Of a stretch of 33,486 nt of DNA, positions 23,217 to 30,936 are shown piece after piece; position 1 is the stretch's first letter, and each line of letters opens with the position of its first letter. The stretch spans positions 1-33,486 of the forward strand of contig NZ_RAWA01000055.1 of NCBI RefSeq assembly GCF_003611675.1, read 5' to 3'. Under the pieces are notes generated by a model. It saw nothing but the letters and a program-made list of their open reading frames with translations. It made no database searches and had not been told where the DNA came from. Position numbers and translations under genes: made by a program. Source of the DNA: Corallococcus sp. CA053C (GTDB lineage Bacteria; Myxococcota; Myxococcia; Myxococcales; Myxococcaceae).

Positions 23217-25748
23217 GTGACTTCGCCTCCTCCGCCCTACCTGCAGGCCGCCCAGTCCTTCCGCCGCTTCTTCGGGGAGCTGAGAGAGACGTACCTGGAG
23301 CGGGAGACGCTCTTCACGCAGATCGAGCTGGCGCTCCTGTGCCGCGAGCACGTGCTGGTGGTGGGGCCTCCGGGAACGGCGAAGAGCGCGGTCGCGAGCG
23401 CCGTCCTGGGGCGCATCACCGACGAGGTGTCGGGCCTGCCGTCGCTGTTCTCCAAGCAGATCGCCGAGTCCACGCTGCAGACGGACCTCATCGGCCCGGT
23501 GGACTTCAAGGTCCTCACGGAGACGGGGCGCACCGAGTACCTCACCGACGAGGGCATGCTGGGCTCGGTGCACGCGTTCCTGGACGAGGTCTTCGACGGC
23601 CGGGACATGCTGCTGCGCTCCATCCTCAACGTGATGTACGAGCGGGAGCTGAAGCACGGCCGGAAGGTGACGGCCGGACGCACCGAGTGCGTCGTGATGA
23701 CGAGCAACCGCTACCTCACGGAGGTGCTCGCGCGCTCGCCGGAGCTGCTCCTGGCGTTCGCGGACCGGCTGAGCTTCATCTGCTTCGTGCCCAAGGCCTT
23801 CGCCCGGCGGGAGAGCCGGGCCGCGATGCTGCACCGCTTCGTGCACGGGACGCGGCCGGACCTGCGCGCCACGCTGACGCTCCAGCAGCTGGACCTGCTC
23901 CAGGACGCGGTGGCGCTGGTGAAGGTGCCCGGCAACGTGCTCGAAGGCGTGGAGATGCTGACGGACGCGTTGGAGCGCACGCTGGTGGCGCAGGTGTCGA
24001 AGCTGCCGGACTACGTGCCCACGAAGTACTTCTCCCAGCGCTCGGTGGTGAAGGCGCTGTGGACGCTGAAGGCCGCGGTGGTGCGCGATCAGATCTACCG
24101 CCGCCCGGACCGGGCGCTCGAGGCGACGGTGGAGGACCTGGACGCGCTGCGCTGGTTCTTCCTGCTCGGGGGCCCGCCCGCAGCGGAGGCGGACGCGCTG
24201 CTCAAGGCGGCGGTGGACCCGCGCGAGCGGGCGCAGCTGGAGATCGTCCGGCTGGAGCAGCGCACCTTCGACGAGGTGCTGGGCAAGGTGCGCCAGGAGC
24301 TGGGCGGAGGCGTGGAGCGCGAGGCGACGACGCTCGCGGCCGCCGACGACGTGAACGCCGCCGAGGCGCTGAGCCGCAACTGGCAGGCGGGCGTGGTGTC
24401 CAGCACCGCGCGCGGGGTGCTGGGCAAGCTGGTACCGGGGCCGCGCCACGGGCAGAACCGGGCCCCGCTGCTGGTCGCGGCGCGCGCGCTGGTGGCGGCG
24501 CTGGAGCAGCGGCTGTCGCGCGGCATGGCGGGGCAGGGCGAGGGGCGGGGTGGCGTGGCGCTGCTCATCGCCATCCGCGATGTCCTGGAGCTGTGCCGCG
24601 CGGTGCCGGAGCTGAGGCCGGGCTATCCCGCGCTGTGCGAGGCGTCCGCGCGCTTCCTGGAACAGGCGCTGGAGATGAGCGCGTCCGCGGCGGAGGGGCT
24701 CGCGTTCGAGGACGGCGTGAAGATGGAGTGGCTCGTCGGGCTCGCCGAGAACCTGGAGGAGGAGCTGGGGGTGATGGGCGCGCTGGCGGCGATGCTCACC
24801 GAGGCCGTGCCCACCCTGCACGAGCGGCTGCGCGACGCCGACCGGGAGACGCGCCACCGGGTGGTGGTGGCGCTGCGCCGTCGGGTGTCGGCGGCGTTCC
24901 CTGCGGCGACCCCCCGGGGACGCAAGGATCCGCTGGACGCGCTCTCCGCGGACTCGCGGCGCCTCACGCAGCTGGAGAAGGCGCTGACGGCGCTGGACGC
25001 CTCGCAGGCCGGGCTGAAGCAGGAGCTGCTCAAGCCGCTGAGCGTGGCGTACGCGCGCGAGGTGCTGGGCGCGACCCCCTTCGAGCGCATCGAGCAGTAC
25101 GGCCGCGCGGTGCAGGCGGTGGCGGAGAACCTGCGGCGCGAGGGCGTGACGGCCGAGCCGGTGCTCGTCGAGTGCCGCGAGCTGATGGAGACGCGCCTGC
25201 GGGAGCACGCCCGCATGCTGTCGCGCGAGGTGGCCAGTCCTCCGCCCGCGCCCACCGCGGTGCTCAACGGTGACGCGTACACCTACTACCGGGGCGAGCT
25301 GTCCGCGCAGGCGCCCGATGGGGAGCTGGCGGCGCTGGTGGGGCTGGACGGTCAGCTGATGGCGGCGCGTCCGCCCCTGGCGTCGTCGTTCCTCTCCGAC
25401 TCGGTGCGCGCGGCGGTGGCCGAAGCGGAGCTGTCCTTCCTCCAGTCGCGCATCAAGTACCTGCGCAGCTGGCTGACGCAGTTGTTGTCCGCGCTGCCTT
25501 CCGTGGACGCCCTCGTCGCACGGGCCGACGCTGAGCGCACCTTCGAGTGGCTGGTGCGCAGCCGCTTCCCCCTGCTCGCGCTCAAGGAAGGCGAGCTCGT
25601 GAGGCTCAAGGCCACGCTGGGCATGCTGGAGACGCTGCCGGGAGAGCTGGGGGACAGCGCGCGCAAGCTGTCCACCCAGCTGCGCGGCATCGACGAGGAC
25701 TTCGGGCGCTTCAGCCGGCAGGTGCTGGCGCGGCGGAGCGCGCCGTGA
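23217..25748 (+). CDS. MoxR-family AAA+ ATPase with long C-terminal extension
   Basis: An 843-residue protein. Residues ~1-300 are a MoxR/RavA-type AAA+ module: LVVGPPGTAKSAVASAVLG (Walker A), LQTDLIGPVDFKVL, HAFLDEVFDGRDMLLRS (Walker B), MTSNRY (sensor 1), and a winged LSFICFVPKAF. MoxR proteins act as chaperone-like partners of VWA proteins, which is the next gene. The C-terminal ~530 residues are long helices with no recognised domain, much longer than in RavA (about 500 residues in total). No signal or membrane segment. GTG 23217 is used because the first helix follows immediately; no strong Shine-Dalgarno is visible. A 35-base gap leads to the VWA gene. Confidence 0.9.
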   Translation: MTSPPPPYLQAAQSFRRFFGELRETYLERETLFTQIELALLCREHVLVVGPPGTAKSAVASAVLGRITDEVSGLPSLFSKQIAESTLQTDLIGPVDFKVLTETGRTEYLTDEGMLGSVHAFLDEVFDGRDMLLRSILNVMYERELKHGRKVTAGRTECVVMTSNRYLTEVLARSPELLLAFADRLSFICFVPKAFARRESRAAMLHRFVHGTRPDLRATLTLQQLDLLQDAVALVKVPGNVLEGVEMLTDALERTLVAQVSKLPDYVPTKYFSQRSVVKALWTLKAAVVRDQIYRRPDRALEATVEDLDALRWFFLLGGPPAAEADALLKAAVDPRERAQLEIVRLEQRTFDEVLGKVRQELGGGVEREATTLAAADDVNAAEALSRNWQAGVVSSTARGVLGKLVPGPRHGQNRAPLLVAARALVAALEQRLSRGMAGQGEGRGGVALLIAIRDVLELCRAVPELRPGYPALCEASARFLEQALEMSASAAEGLAFEDGVKMEWLVGLAENLEEELGVMGALAAMLTEAVPTLHERLRDADRETRHRVVVALRRRVSAAFPAATPRGRKDPLDALSADSRRLTQLEKALTALDASQAGLKQELLKPLSVAYAREVLGATPFERIEQYGRAVQAVAENLRREGVTAEPVLVECRELMETRLREHARMLSREVASPPPAPTAVLNGDAYTYYRGELSAQAPDGELAALVGLDGQLMAARPPLASSFLSDSVRAAVAEAELSFLQSRIKYLRSWLTQLLSALPSVDALVARADAERTFEWLVRSRFPLLALKEGELVRLKATLGMLETLPGELGDSARKLSTQLRGIDEDFGRFSRQVLARRSAP

Positions 25749-25783
25749 GCGCGGGTGCGGTGGACGGAAGGCGGCGCTGAAGC

Positions 25784-28060
25784 GTGCTGGCGCGGCGACT
25801 CACCCAGCTGCGGCAGCGCCTGGATGCGCTGCGCCAGCCCCCGACGGGACGGGGCCCCTCGTGGTCCTGGCCCTTCGGACGGAAGGTGCGGGGGCCGGAG
25901 GACCTGTCCCTGCCGGTGCTCGTGGCGCTCGACCGCGAGCTGGACCGCGTGGGCGTCCACACCGCCGCGGACGCCCGGTTGCTGCTCGCGCTGGGCACCC
26001 AGCGGGGCAGGGCGGGGGTGCTCGCGCAGGGGCTCGCGGGACGCGCGGCCCAGGCCCTGGAGGAGTTCGAGGAGTGTCTGCGCCTTGTCGAGCGGGCGCA
26101 TCGCTCCGGAGAGATGCCGGCGGGCGCCCTCACCGCGCTGGACCGGGGCTTCGTGCGGCTGGCCCGCGCCGTGAAAGTTGCGGACCTCTTCGGCCGCCCG
26201 CTGGAGCCGTTCGAGGGCGACGCGCCGTTTGAGATCTTCGAGCGCCCGGTGGAGACGGATCGCCAGCGGCCTCCGGCCAGTGCCCGGCTCGCCATCGCCG
26301 AGCTGCTGGCCGGCCGCGCCCGAGAGAACGTCATCGACCTGGTGCAGAAGCGGCGCGACCTGGACCTGGCCCACGAGATGCTGCTGCGCCTGGGCACGGA
26401 CGCGGACCGCGCTCGGAGCATGGCGCTGCGCAACGACGTGGCGGAGGCGCGTGAGCGCGTGCGCGCGGTGCCGCCCACGCGCTCGTTGGACGCGCTGGTG
26501 CGCAACGTGCGCGAGAACGTCCAGAAGGATCCCCGGGGGGCCTACCGCTCGTTGCAGGGGCTCTACGAGCGTGCCCTGGAGGCCGGAGACGCGGAGCTGG
26601 CGGCCGCGGCCCGGAGCGCGCTGACGCCGCTGTTACCTCCGGAGCCGCGGTTGACGCGCCTGGTGGAGGACGCGGAGTCGGAGTCGCTGGTCCGGTGGCT
26701 CGGGGAGTCGGACGCGGCGGAGGCGCCCGAGCACGAGGCGGAGGACGCGCCAGACGAACGGCTCGCGGACCTGGCGTTCTCGCTCCAGCCGGAGCAGCTG
26801 GCCACGTTCGACCTGGCGGCGGGGTGCGCGCGCTACTTCGACGTGGAGGATTCGCTGACGGAAGAGTTCGTCGAGTCGAACACCGCCGCCGCGCGAGCCG
26901 TCCCGCGCCAGGTGCCCTATCCGACGCAGACGATGTCGTTCGCCACGACGGGCAGCCTGGACGACCTCCACCACTTCGTCATCACCGACCCGCGACGCAT
27001 CCTCCAGGACCTGGCCGCGCACCGGCAGCTCGTGCGCACCTACCTGGACGACGCGCCTCCGCCCCGGCCGCGCAAGGTGAAGCGCACCGCCGTGCGCGTC
27101 TACGTCTGTGACGCCTCCGGCTCCATGCACGGCGCGCGGGCGCGCTTCCGCGACGCGCTCATCATCGCGGAGCTGAACAACCTGCGGGTGAAGGCGCGGC
27201 GCGGAGAGGCGTTTGATCCGCTCTACTTCAGCTTCTTCAACGACGTGCCCACGGAGCTGGCGCGCGTGGACACCGCCGCGGAGGCGACGCGGCAGATTGA
27301 AAAGCTCTTCCGCGACTCGCCCGCCGAAGGGCAGACGGACATCTCGCTCGCCCTGCTGTCCGCCTTCGACTCCATCCGCGCCGCGCAGGGCAGGGACCCC
27401 TACCTCGCCCGCGCGACGGTGGTGCTCATCACCGACGGCGAGGACCGCGTGGACCTGGACCTCATCCGCCGCACCCGCGCGCCCATGGGCGCCCTGGACA
27501 TCGCGCTGAGCTTCATCTCGCTGGGCGAGGAGAACCCCGACCTCAAGTCCCTGGTGCTCGAACAGCGGGCCGCCGGAGGCCGCGCCTTCTACCACCCGCT
27601 CTCCGACGAGGAGATCCGCTGGGCGCGCACCGAGTTCGACACGCCCTGGCGCACGCTGCTGCCGCGCGACGTGCCGGCCACCCTGGCGGCGCTGGAGTCG
27701 CTGGCCCCGCACCTGGACGCGCTGGAAGCGGTGGCGGCCGGACGCGTGCCCCAGGCAGGCGTCGCGGTGGAGGCCTCCTTCGACGCGCTCTTCCCGGACT
27801 CGCCCGCGCCGTCCCCTTCACCGGAAGCGCCCGGCCCGGACGTCGCGGCGCGCGTGGCGGACATCCTGGAGGCGGTGGGCGAGGCCGCGTCGCTGGCACC
27901 CGCGGACCGGCGCGCCACGGAGAGCGTGGTGCTCCTGCAGCACCTGCTGTCCGTCTATGGACTGACGCCCGCGCGCTACCTCGCGGTGCTGTCCGGCGGC
28001 GGTCGTCCGGTGGGGGACGCGCTGGAACGGGTGCGACTGCTCTGCCGTCCGTTCGGGTAG
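25784..28060 (+). CDS. VWA-domain protein, partner of MoxR
   Basis: A 758-residue protein. The first ~420 residues are helical with no recognised family. Residues ~435-620 form a von Willebrand factor A domain with a complete metal-ion-dependent adhesion site: VYVCDASGSM (DxSxS), GQTDIS (the Thr) and LITDGEDR (the Asp). The C-terminal part is helical again. Gene order MoxR then VWA is the widespread RavA-ViaA/MoxR-CoxE arrangement, in which the VWA protein is the substrate or adaptor of the ATPase. Probably cytoplasmic. GTG 25784 is the best in-frame start although its ribosome-binding site is weak. Confidence 0.87.
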   Translation: MLARRLTQLRQRLDALRQPPTGRGPSWSWPFGRKVRGPEDLSLPVLVALDRELDRVGVHTAADARLLLALGTQRGRAGVLAQGLAGRAAQALEEFEECLRLVERAHRSGEMPAGALTALDRGFVRLARAVKVADLFGRPLEPFEGDAPFEIFERPVETDRQRPPASARLAIAELLAGRARENVIDLVQKRRDLDLAHEMLLRLGTDADRARSMALRNDVAEARERVRAVPPTRSLDALVRNVRENVQKDPRGAYRSLQGLYERALEAGDAELAAAARSALTPLLPPEPRLTRLVEDAESESLVRWLGESDAAEAPEHEAEDAPDERLADLAFSLQPEQLATFDLAAGCARYFDVEDSLTEEFVESNTAAARAVPRQVPYPTQTMSFATTGSLDDLHHFVITDPRRILQDLAAHRQLVRTYLDDAPPPRPRKVKRTAVRVYVCDASGSMHGARARFRDALIIAELNNLRVKARRGEAFDPLYFSFFNDVPTELARVDTAAEATRQIEKLFRDSPAEGQTDISLALLSAFDSIRAAQGRDPYLARATVVLITDGEDRVDLDLIRRTRAPMGALDIALSFISLGEENPDLKSLVLEQRAAGGRAFYHPLSDEEIRWARTEFDTPWRTLLPRDVPATLAALESLAPHLDALEAVAAGRVPQAGVAVEASFDALFPDSPAPSPSPEAPGPDVAARVADILEAVGEAASLAPADRRATESVVLLQHLLSVYGLTPARYLAVLSGGGRPVGDALERVRLLCRPFG

Positions 28061-28079
28061 GCTCCGGGCAAGCACCGCC

Positions 28080-28649
28080 ATGTTCGGCTTCCTCAAACGC
28101 AAGAAGACGCCCTCGGCGCCCGTGGATCCGCTGGCCACGTTCGACCGGCTCATCGAGGACCTGGAGCGCCAGGCGGCCGAGGTGCGCAAGTCCGCCGCCA
28201 CGCTGCTGGCCCTCAAGGGCGAGCTGTCCCGCGGGGTGACGCGCTACACGGCGCGCCTGGGCGACATCGCCGGCCGCCGACAGACGGCCGATGACAAGGG
28301 CGACGCGAAGGGCGTGGGCGTGCTGGAGCGCGACCGCGTGCAGACCGAGCGCCTGCTGGAGTCCACGCGCGAGTCACTGCGCCGCGCGGAGCGGGACTCG
28401 GAGCTGCTGCTCTCCGCGGCCGGGGCGCTGGGCGAGCGCGTGGCGGACCTGCGCATCGAGCGGGAGAGCGCGTCGGCGCGGATGGCCGTGGGCGGCGTCA
28501 TCACCGACACGCTGCGCGAGCAGGTGGAGCGCTTCGACCGGGTGCTCGCGCTGGAGGCCGCGCGCGACGAGGTGGAGAAGGCGCACGCCCTGGCGGACAT
28601 CTACCGCGAGGAGCACCTGCCCCCGAAGACACCCGAGCGCGCGAAGTAG
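28080..28649 (+). CDS. coiled-coil protein, PspA-like
   Basis: A 189-residue almost fully helical protein, charged and rich in Glu, Arg and Leu. It opens with MFGFLKRKK, a short amphipathic start, then DPLATFDRLIEDLERQAAEVRKSAATLLALK and a second long coil (LERDRVQTERLLESTRESLRRAERD). This design, a basic amphipathic tip followed by DP-x-x-x-x-D-x-L-I-x-D-L-E and a hairpin coil, resembles PspA/IM30 membrane-stress proteins, but the family match is my inference. It starts 19 bases after the VWA gene and is clearly the third gene of that operon. It converges on the diadenylate cyclase with 8 bases between stop codons. Confidence 0.8.
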   Translation: MFGFLKRKKTPSAPVDPLATFDRLIEDLERQAAEVRKSAATLLALKGELSRGVTRYTARLGDIAGRRQTADDKGDAKGVGVLERDRVQTERLLESTRESLRRAERDSELLLSAAGALGERVADLRIERESASARMAVGGVITDTLREQVERFDRVLALEAARDEVEKAHALADIYREEHLPPKTPERAK

Positions 28650-28657
28650 GGGCGCGC

Positions 28658-29539
28658 TCAGGAGCGCCGGGCCGTCTGGTGCAGCTCCAGCACGATGCTG
28701 CCGCCCTTGAGCAGCCGCACCGCCCCGGACGTCTGGCTCACCACCAGCGCGATGCAGTGGGTGGTGGAGGTGATGCCCGCGGCGGCCGCGTGGCGGGCGC
28801 CCAGGCCCAGCGGAATCTTCACCGTGTCGTCCGTGGCGGACAGGTAGCGGCCGGCGGACAGCACCACGCCGTCCTCGCGGATGACGAACGCGCCGTCCAG
28901 CACGGAGAAGTTCTTGATGGCGTCGCGGATCTTCGGGTCGAGCACGTTGCGCTCGGCCTCCGACAGGCCCTGGAACGGGTTGATGGTGAGCTGCCGGCTC
29001 TTCTCCAGCACACTCGTGTGGTCGCCAATCGTGATGATGGTCCCGATGGGGTGGCCCTCGAAGCCCTCCTGGCCGATCTGCAGCGCCAGCTGGAGCAGCG
29101 CGTCCACCACCTGCGAGTTGAACTCCTCGCCCAGCTTCACGCCCTCGATGGCCAGCCGGTCGTCCAGCGACCCACCGATGCGCATCTGCATCAAGGTGTC
29201 CGGCGCCCGACCCACCTTTCCCGTCATGCACAACACCAGGTCACCTTCCTTGAAAGCTCCCTGGGAAAGCGCCGAGACGAGCGCTACCTTCACCCGCTCG
29301 GTGCGCGAGTAGTCGTAGGCGGGGATGACGAGCGCACGGACCTTCTTGCGTTGGTGCTCATGGGCCAGCGCTTCCAGCGTCACGGCGTACACGAGCTTCT
29401 TGCGAGCAGGCCGACCCCGCAGGTCCTCTGGAGGAATGGGCGTGTCACAGATGTAGAGGAAGTGGTCGACGTCGCTCTTGGCGGCCAATGTCAGCGCCGA
29501 GCGCAAGAATTCCCGATCGAACTTCGTGTTGTCGCTCAA
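28658..29539 (-). CDS. soluble diadenylate cyclase (c-di-AMP synthase)
   Basis: A 293-residue protein. Residues ~125-290 are a DisA_N/DAC domain that makes cyclic di-AMP from two ATP. Both signatures are present: LDGAFVIREDG (the DGA motif) and GLGARHAAAAGITSTT (the RH-x-A motif with the following T-rich turn). The N-terminal ~120 residues (DHFLYICDTPIPPEDL, ARKKLVYAVTLEAL, VRALVIPAYDYSRTERVKVAL) form an alpha/beta domain as in DacZ-type cyclases, which resembles a pyruvate-kinase C-terminal domain. No membrane segment, so it is not CdaA; no helix-hairpin-helix, so not DisA proper. TTG 29539 has GAGGGG four bases upstream. Confidence 0.9.
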   Translation of the reverse strand: MSDNTKFDREFLRSALTLAAKSDVDHFLYICDTPIPPEDLRGRPARKKLVYAVTLEALAHEHQRKKVRALVIPAYDYSRTERVKVALVSALSQGAFKEGDLVLCMTGKVGRAPDTLMQMRIGGSLDDRLAIEGVKLGEEFNSQVVDALLQLALQIGQEGFEGHPIGTIITIGDHTSVLEKSRQLTINPFQGLSEAERNVLDPKIRDAIKNFSVLDGAFVIREDGVVLSAGRYLSATDDTVKIPLGLGARHAAAAGITSTTHCIALVVSQTSGAVRLLKGGSIVLELHQTARRS

Positions 29540-29576
29540 GCCGCCCCTCGTGCACTACAATTTGAAGCAGGTCAGC

Positions 29577-29604
29577 TTGACACTGCAAGGTGCATGAATA
29601 AAGC
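29577..29604 (+). promoter_or_regulatory. candidate promoter of the DksA-like gene
   Basis: TTGACA (29577-29582) with a 16-base spacer and a poor -10 (TAAAGC, 29599-29604), in the 125-base region shared with the divergent cyclase gene. The -35 is perfect; the -10 is weak. Confidence 0.35.
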
Positions 29605-29664
29605 TTTCGGGCCCTTTTTTTCAGGGGCCAGGCCCCTCTACCCGCCCCACCTGGAGCGCAGGCT

Positions 29665-30027
29665 GTGAATCAGAAAGATCTCAAGCGTTACAAGAAGATG
29701 CTCGAGGACAGCAAGACGAGCCTGCTGGAGAGCGCGAAGAAGACCCTGGTGGAGGAGTCTTCGTTCGACACGGACGACCTGCCGGACGAAATCGACCAGG
29801 CCGCCTCCGAGTACACCCAGTCCATGGTCTTCCGCCTGAGGGACCGCGAGAAGTTCCTGCTGCAGAAGATCGAGAAGGCGCTCGCGCGCGTGGAAGACGG
29901 CACGTTCGGCATCTGCGAGCGCTGCGAAGAGGACATCTCCCCCAAGCGGCTGGAGGCGCGTCCGGTGACGACGCTCTGCATCCGGTGCAAGGAGGAGCAG
30001 GAGAAGAAGGAGAAGTCCTACGGCTGA
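29665..30027 (+). CDS. DksA/TraR-family zinc-finger protein
   Basis: A 120-residue protein of DksA/TraR type. It has a coiled-coil N-terminal part (LKRYKKMLEDSKTSLLESAKK) with the acidic segment TDDLPDEIDQAASEY, and a four-Cys zinc finger (GICERCEEDISPKRLEARPVT then LCIRC). Such proteins enter the secondary channel of RNA polymerase and alter promoter response, often with ppGpp. It is shorter than E. coli DksA (151 residues). GTG 29665 is supported by GGAG eight bases upstream. It is divergent from the diadenylate cyclase gene, and a hairpin terminator follows. Confidence 0.92.
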   Translation: MNQKDLKRYKKMLEDSKTSLLESAKKTLVEESSFDTDDLPDEIDQAASEYTQSMVFRLRDREKFLLQKIEKALARVEDGTFGICERCEEDISPKRLEARPVTTLCIRCKEEQEKKEKSYG

Positions 30028-30049
30028 CGCCGGACCGTGAAGTGTCCCT

Positions 30050-30086
30050 GGCCGCACGGGCTTGAAGCGCCGTGCGGCCTTCCCTT
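30050..30086. terminator. terminator between convergent DksA-like and FHA genes
   Basis: GGCCGCACGG (30050-30059) pairs perfectly with CCGTGCGGCC (30070-30079), 10 bp around a 10-base loop, followed by TTCCCTT. It fills the gap between the two convergent stop codons. Confidence 0.82.
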
Positions 30087-30092
30087 CGCGCC

Positions 30093-30860
30093 TCAGGCGA
30101 CGACGGCCTGGATCTCCACGCGCAAGAGCTGGCGACCGATGAGGAAGTGGTCGCCGTTGTCCACGAAGGTGGGTCCCGCCAGCCGGATGAAGGTGCCGTT
30201 GGACGAGCCCACGTCGCGCACCATCAGTCGGTCCCCGCGCACCTGCAAGAGCGCATGCCGCCCGGACACGAAGCCGTCCGTGGGGAAGGCGATGTCGCCC
30301 TGCTCACGGCCGAGCAGGTTGTCCCCGTCCTTGAGCGGGAAGGCCGCGCCGCGCAGCCCGCCCTCCAAGAGCTGGATGAGCCGCAGCCGGTAGCCGGGAT
30401 CCGGGGAGCCCCACACCTGCGTGCCGCCGGGCCCGAGCGCCGCGGTGGGGATGGGCTCCAGCACCAGGCGCTGGCGGCCCAGGCGCAGCTCTCCGCCCGC
30501 GGGCAGCTCGCGCTCCTGGCGCAGGCGCACGAAGACGCCGTTGGCGCCGCCCACGTCCTCCACGGCCAGCCGCGCGCCGGAGAAGAAGAAGCGGCACTGC
30601 ACGGGCATGATGAAGGGGTCGTCGTTGAGCGCGATGTCCGCCTGCTGGCCGCAGGTGAGGGTGTCGCGCTGCATGCGCACGAGTGACTCGGGGCCGCCGT
30701 CCGCCCGCACCACGCGGATGGAGACCTGCGGGCGCGACGACACGTGCGCCACGGCCATCACCATCGTCCCGGAGCGCAGCGGCGAGCCACAAGCTCGGCA
30801 TACGGTGGCATCCCGGGAATTCTCGGTGTCACAGCGGGGGCAATAGTCCACGGCGTCCAT
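30093..30860 (-). CDS. zinc-ribbon protein with two FHA domains
   Basis: A 255-residue protein. Residues 7-24 form a four-Cys zinc ribbon (YCPRC, then VCRACG). Then come two forkhead-associated (phosphothreonine-binding) domains. The first is degenerate (LTCGQQADIALNDDPFIMPVQCRFFF, with VEDVGGANGVFVRL). The second is standard (NLLGREQGDIAFPTDGFVSGR with HALLQVR and VRDVGSSNGTFIRL). Such proteins read Ser/Thr kinase signals. ATG 30860 is chosen because it lies just before the zinc ribbon with AGAGGG eight bases upstream. It is divergent from a Ser/Thr kinase gene whose product starts with a similar zinc ribbon; their starts are 76 bases apart, so promoter regions must overlap. Confidence 0.92.
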   Translation of the reverse strand: MDAVDYCPRCDTENSRDATVCRACGSPLRSGTMVMAVAHVSSRPQVSIRVVRADGGPESLVRMQRDTLTCGQQADIALNDDPFIMPVQCRFFFSGARLAVEDVGGANGVFVRLRQERELPAGGELRLGRQRLVLEPIPTAALGPGGTQVWGSPDPGYRLRLIQLLEGGLRGAAFPLKDGDNLLGREQGDIAFPTDGFVSGRHALLQVRGDRLMVRDVGSSNGTFIRLAGPTFVDNGDHFLIGRQLLRVEIQAVVA

Positions 30861-30936
30861 GAGAGGCCCTCTTCTAGCAGGCCCGCGTGGTGTTGGGGGG
30901 GCTTGCAGCGCATGGCTTGCTCCCCACCCGAGGGGC

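Noticed and set aside
21963-25208. Very long open frame (about 1080 codons) on the minus strand opposite the MoxR gene
   Set aside because: It mirrors the G/C-biased third positions of the plus-strand genes, has repetitive Arg/His/Ala/Leu composition and no domain, and crosses three genuine genes.
29614-29637. T-run followed by AGGGGCC-A-GGCCCCT palindrome as a terminator
   Set aside because: The T-run lies before the hairpin on the plus strand, and the site is upstream of both divergent genes, so it cannot end either transcript.
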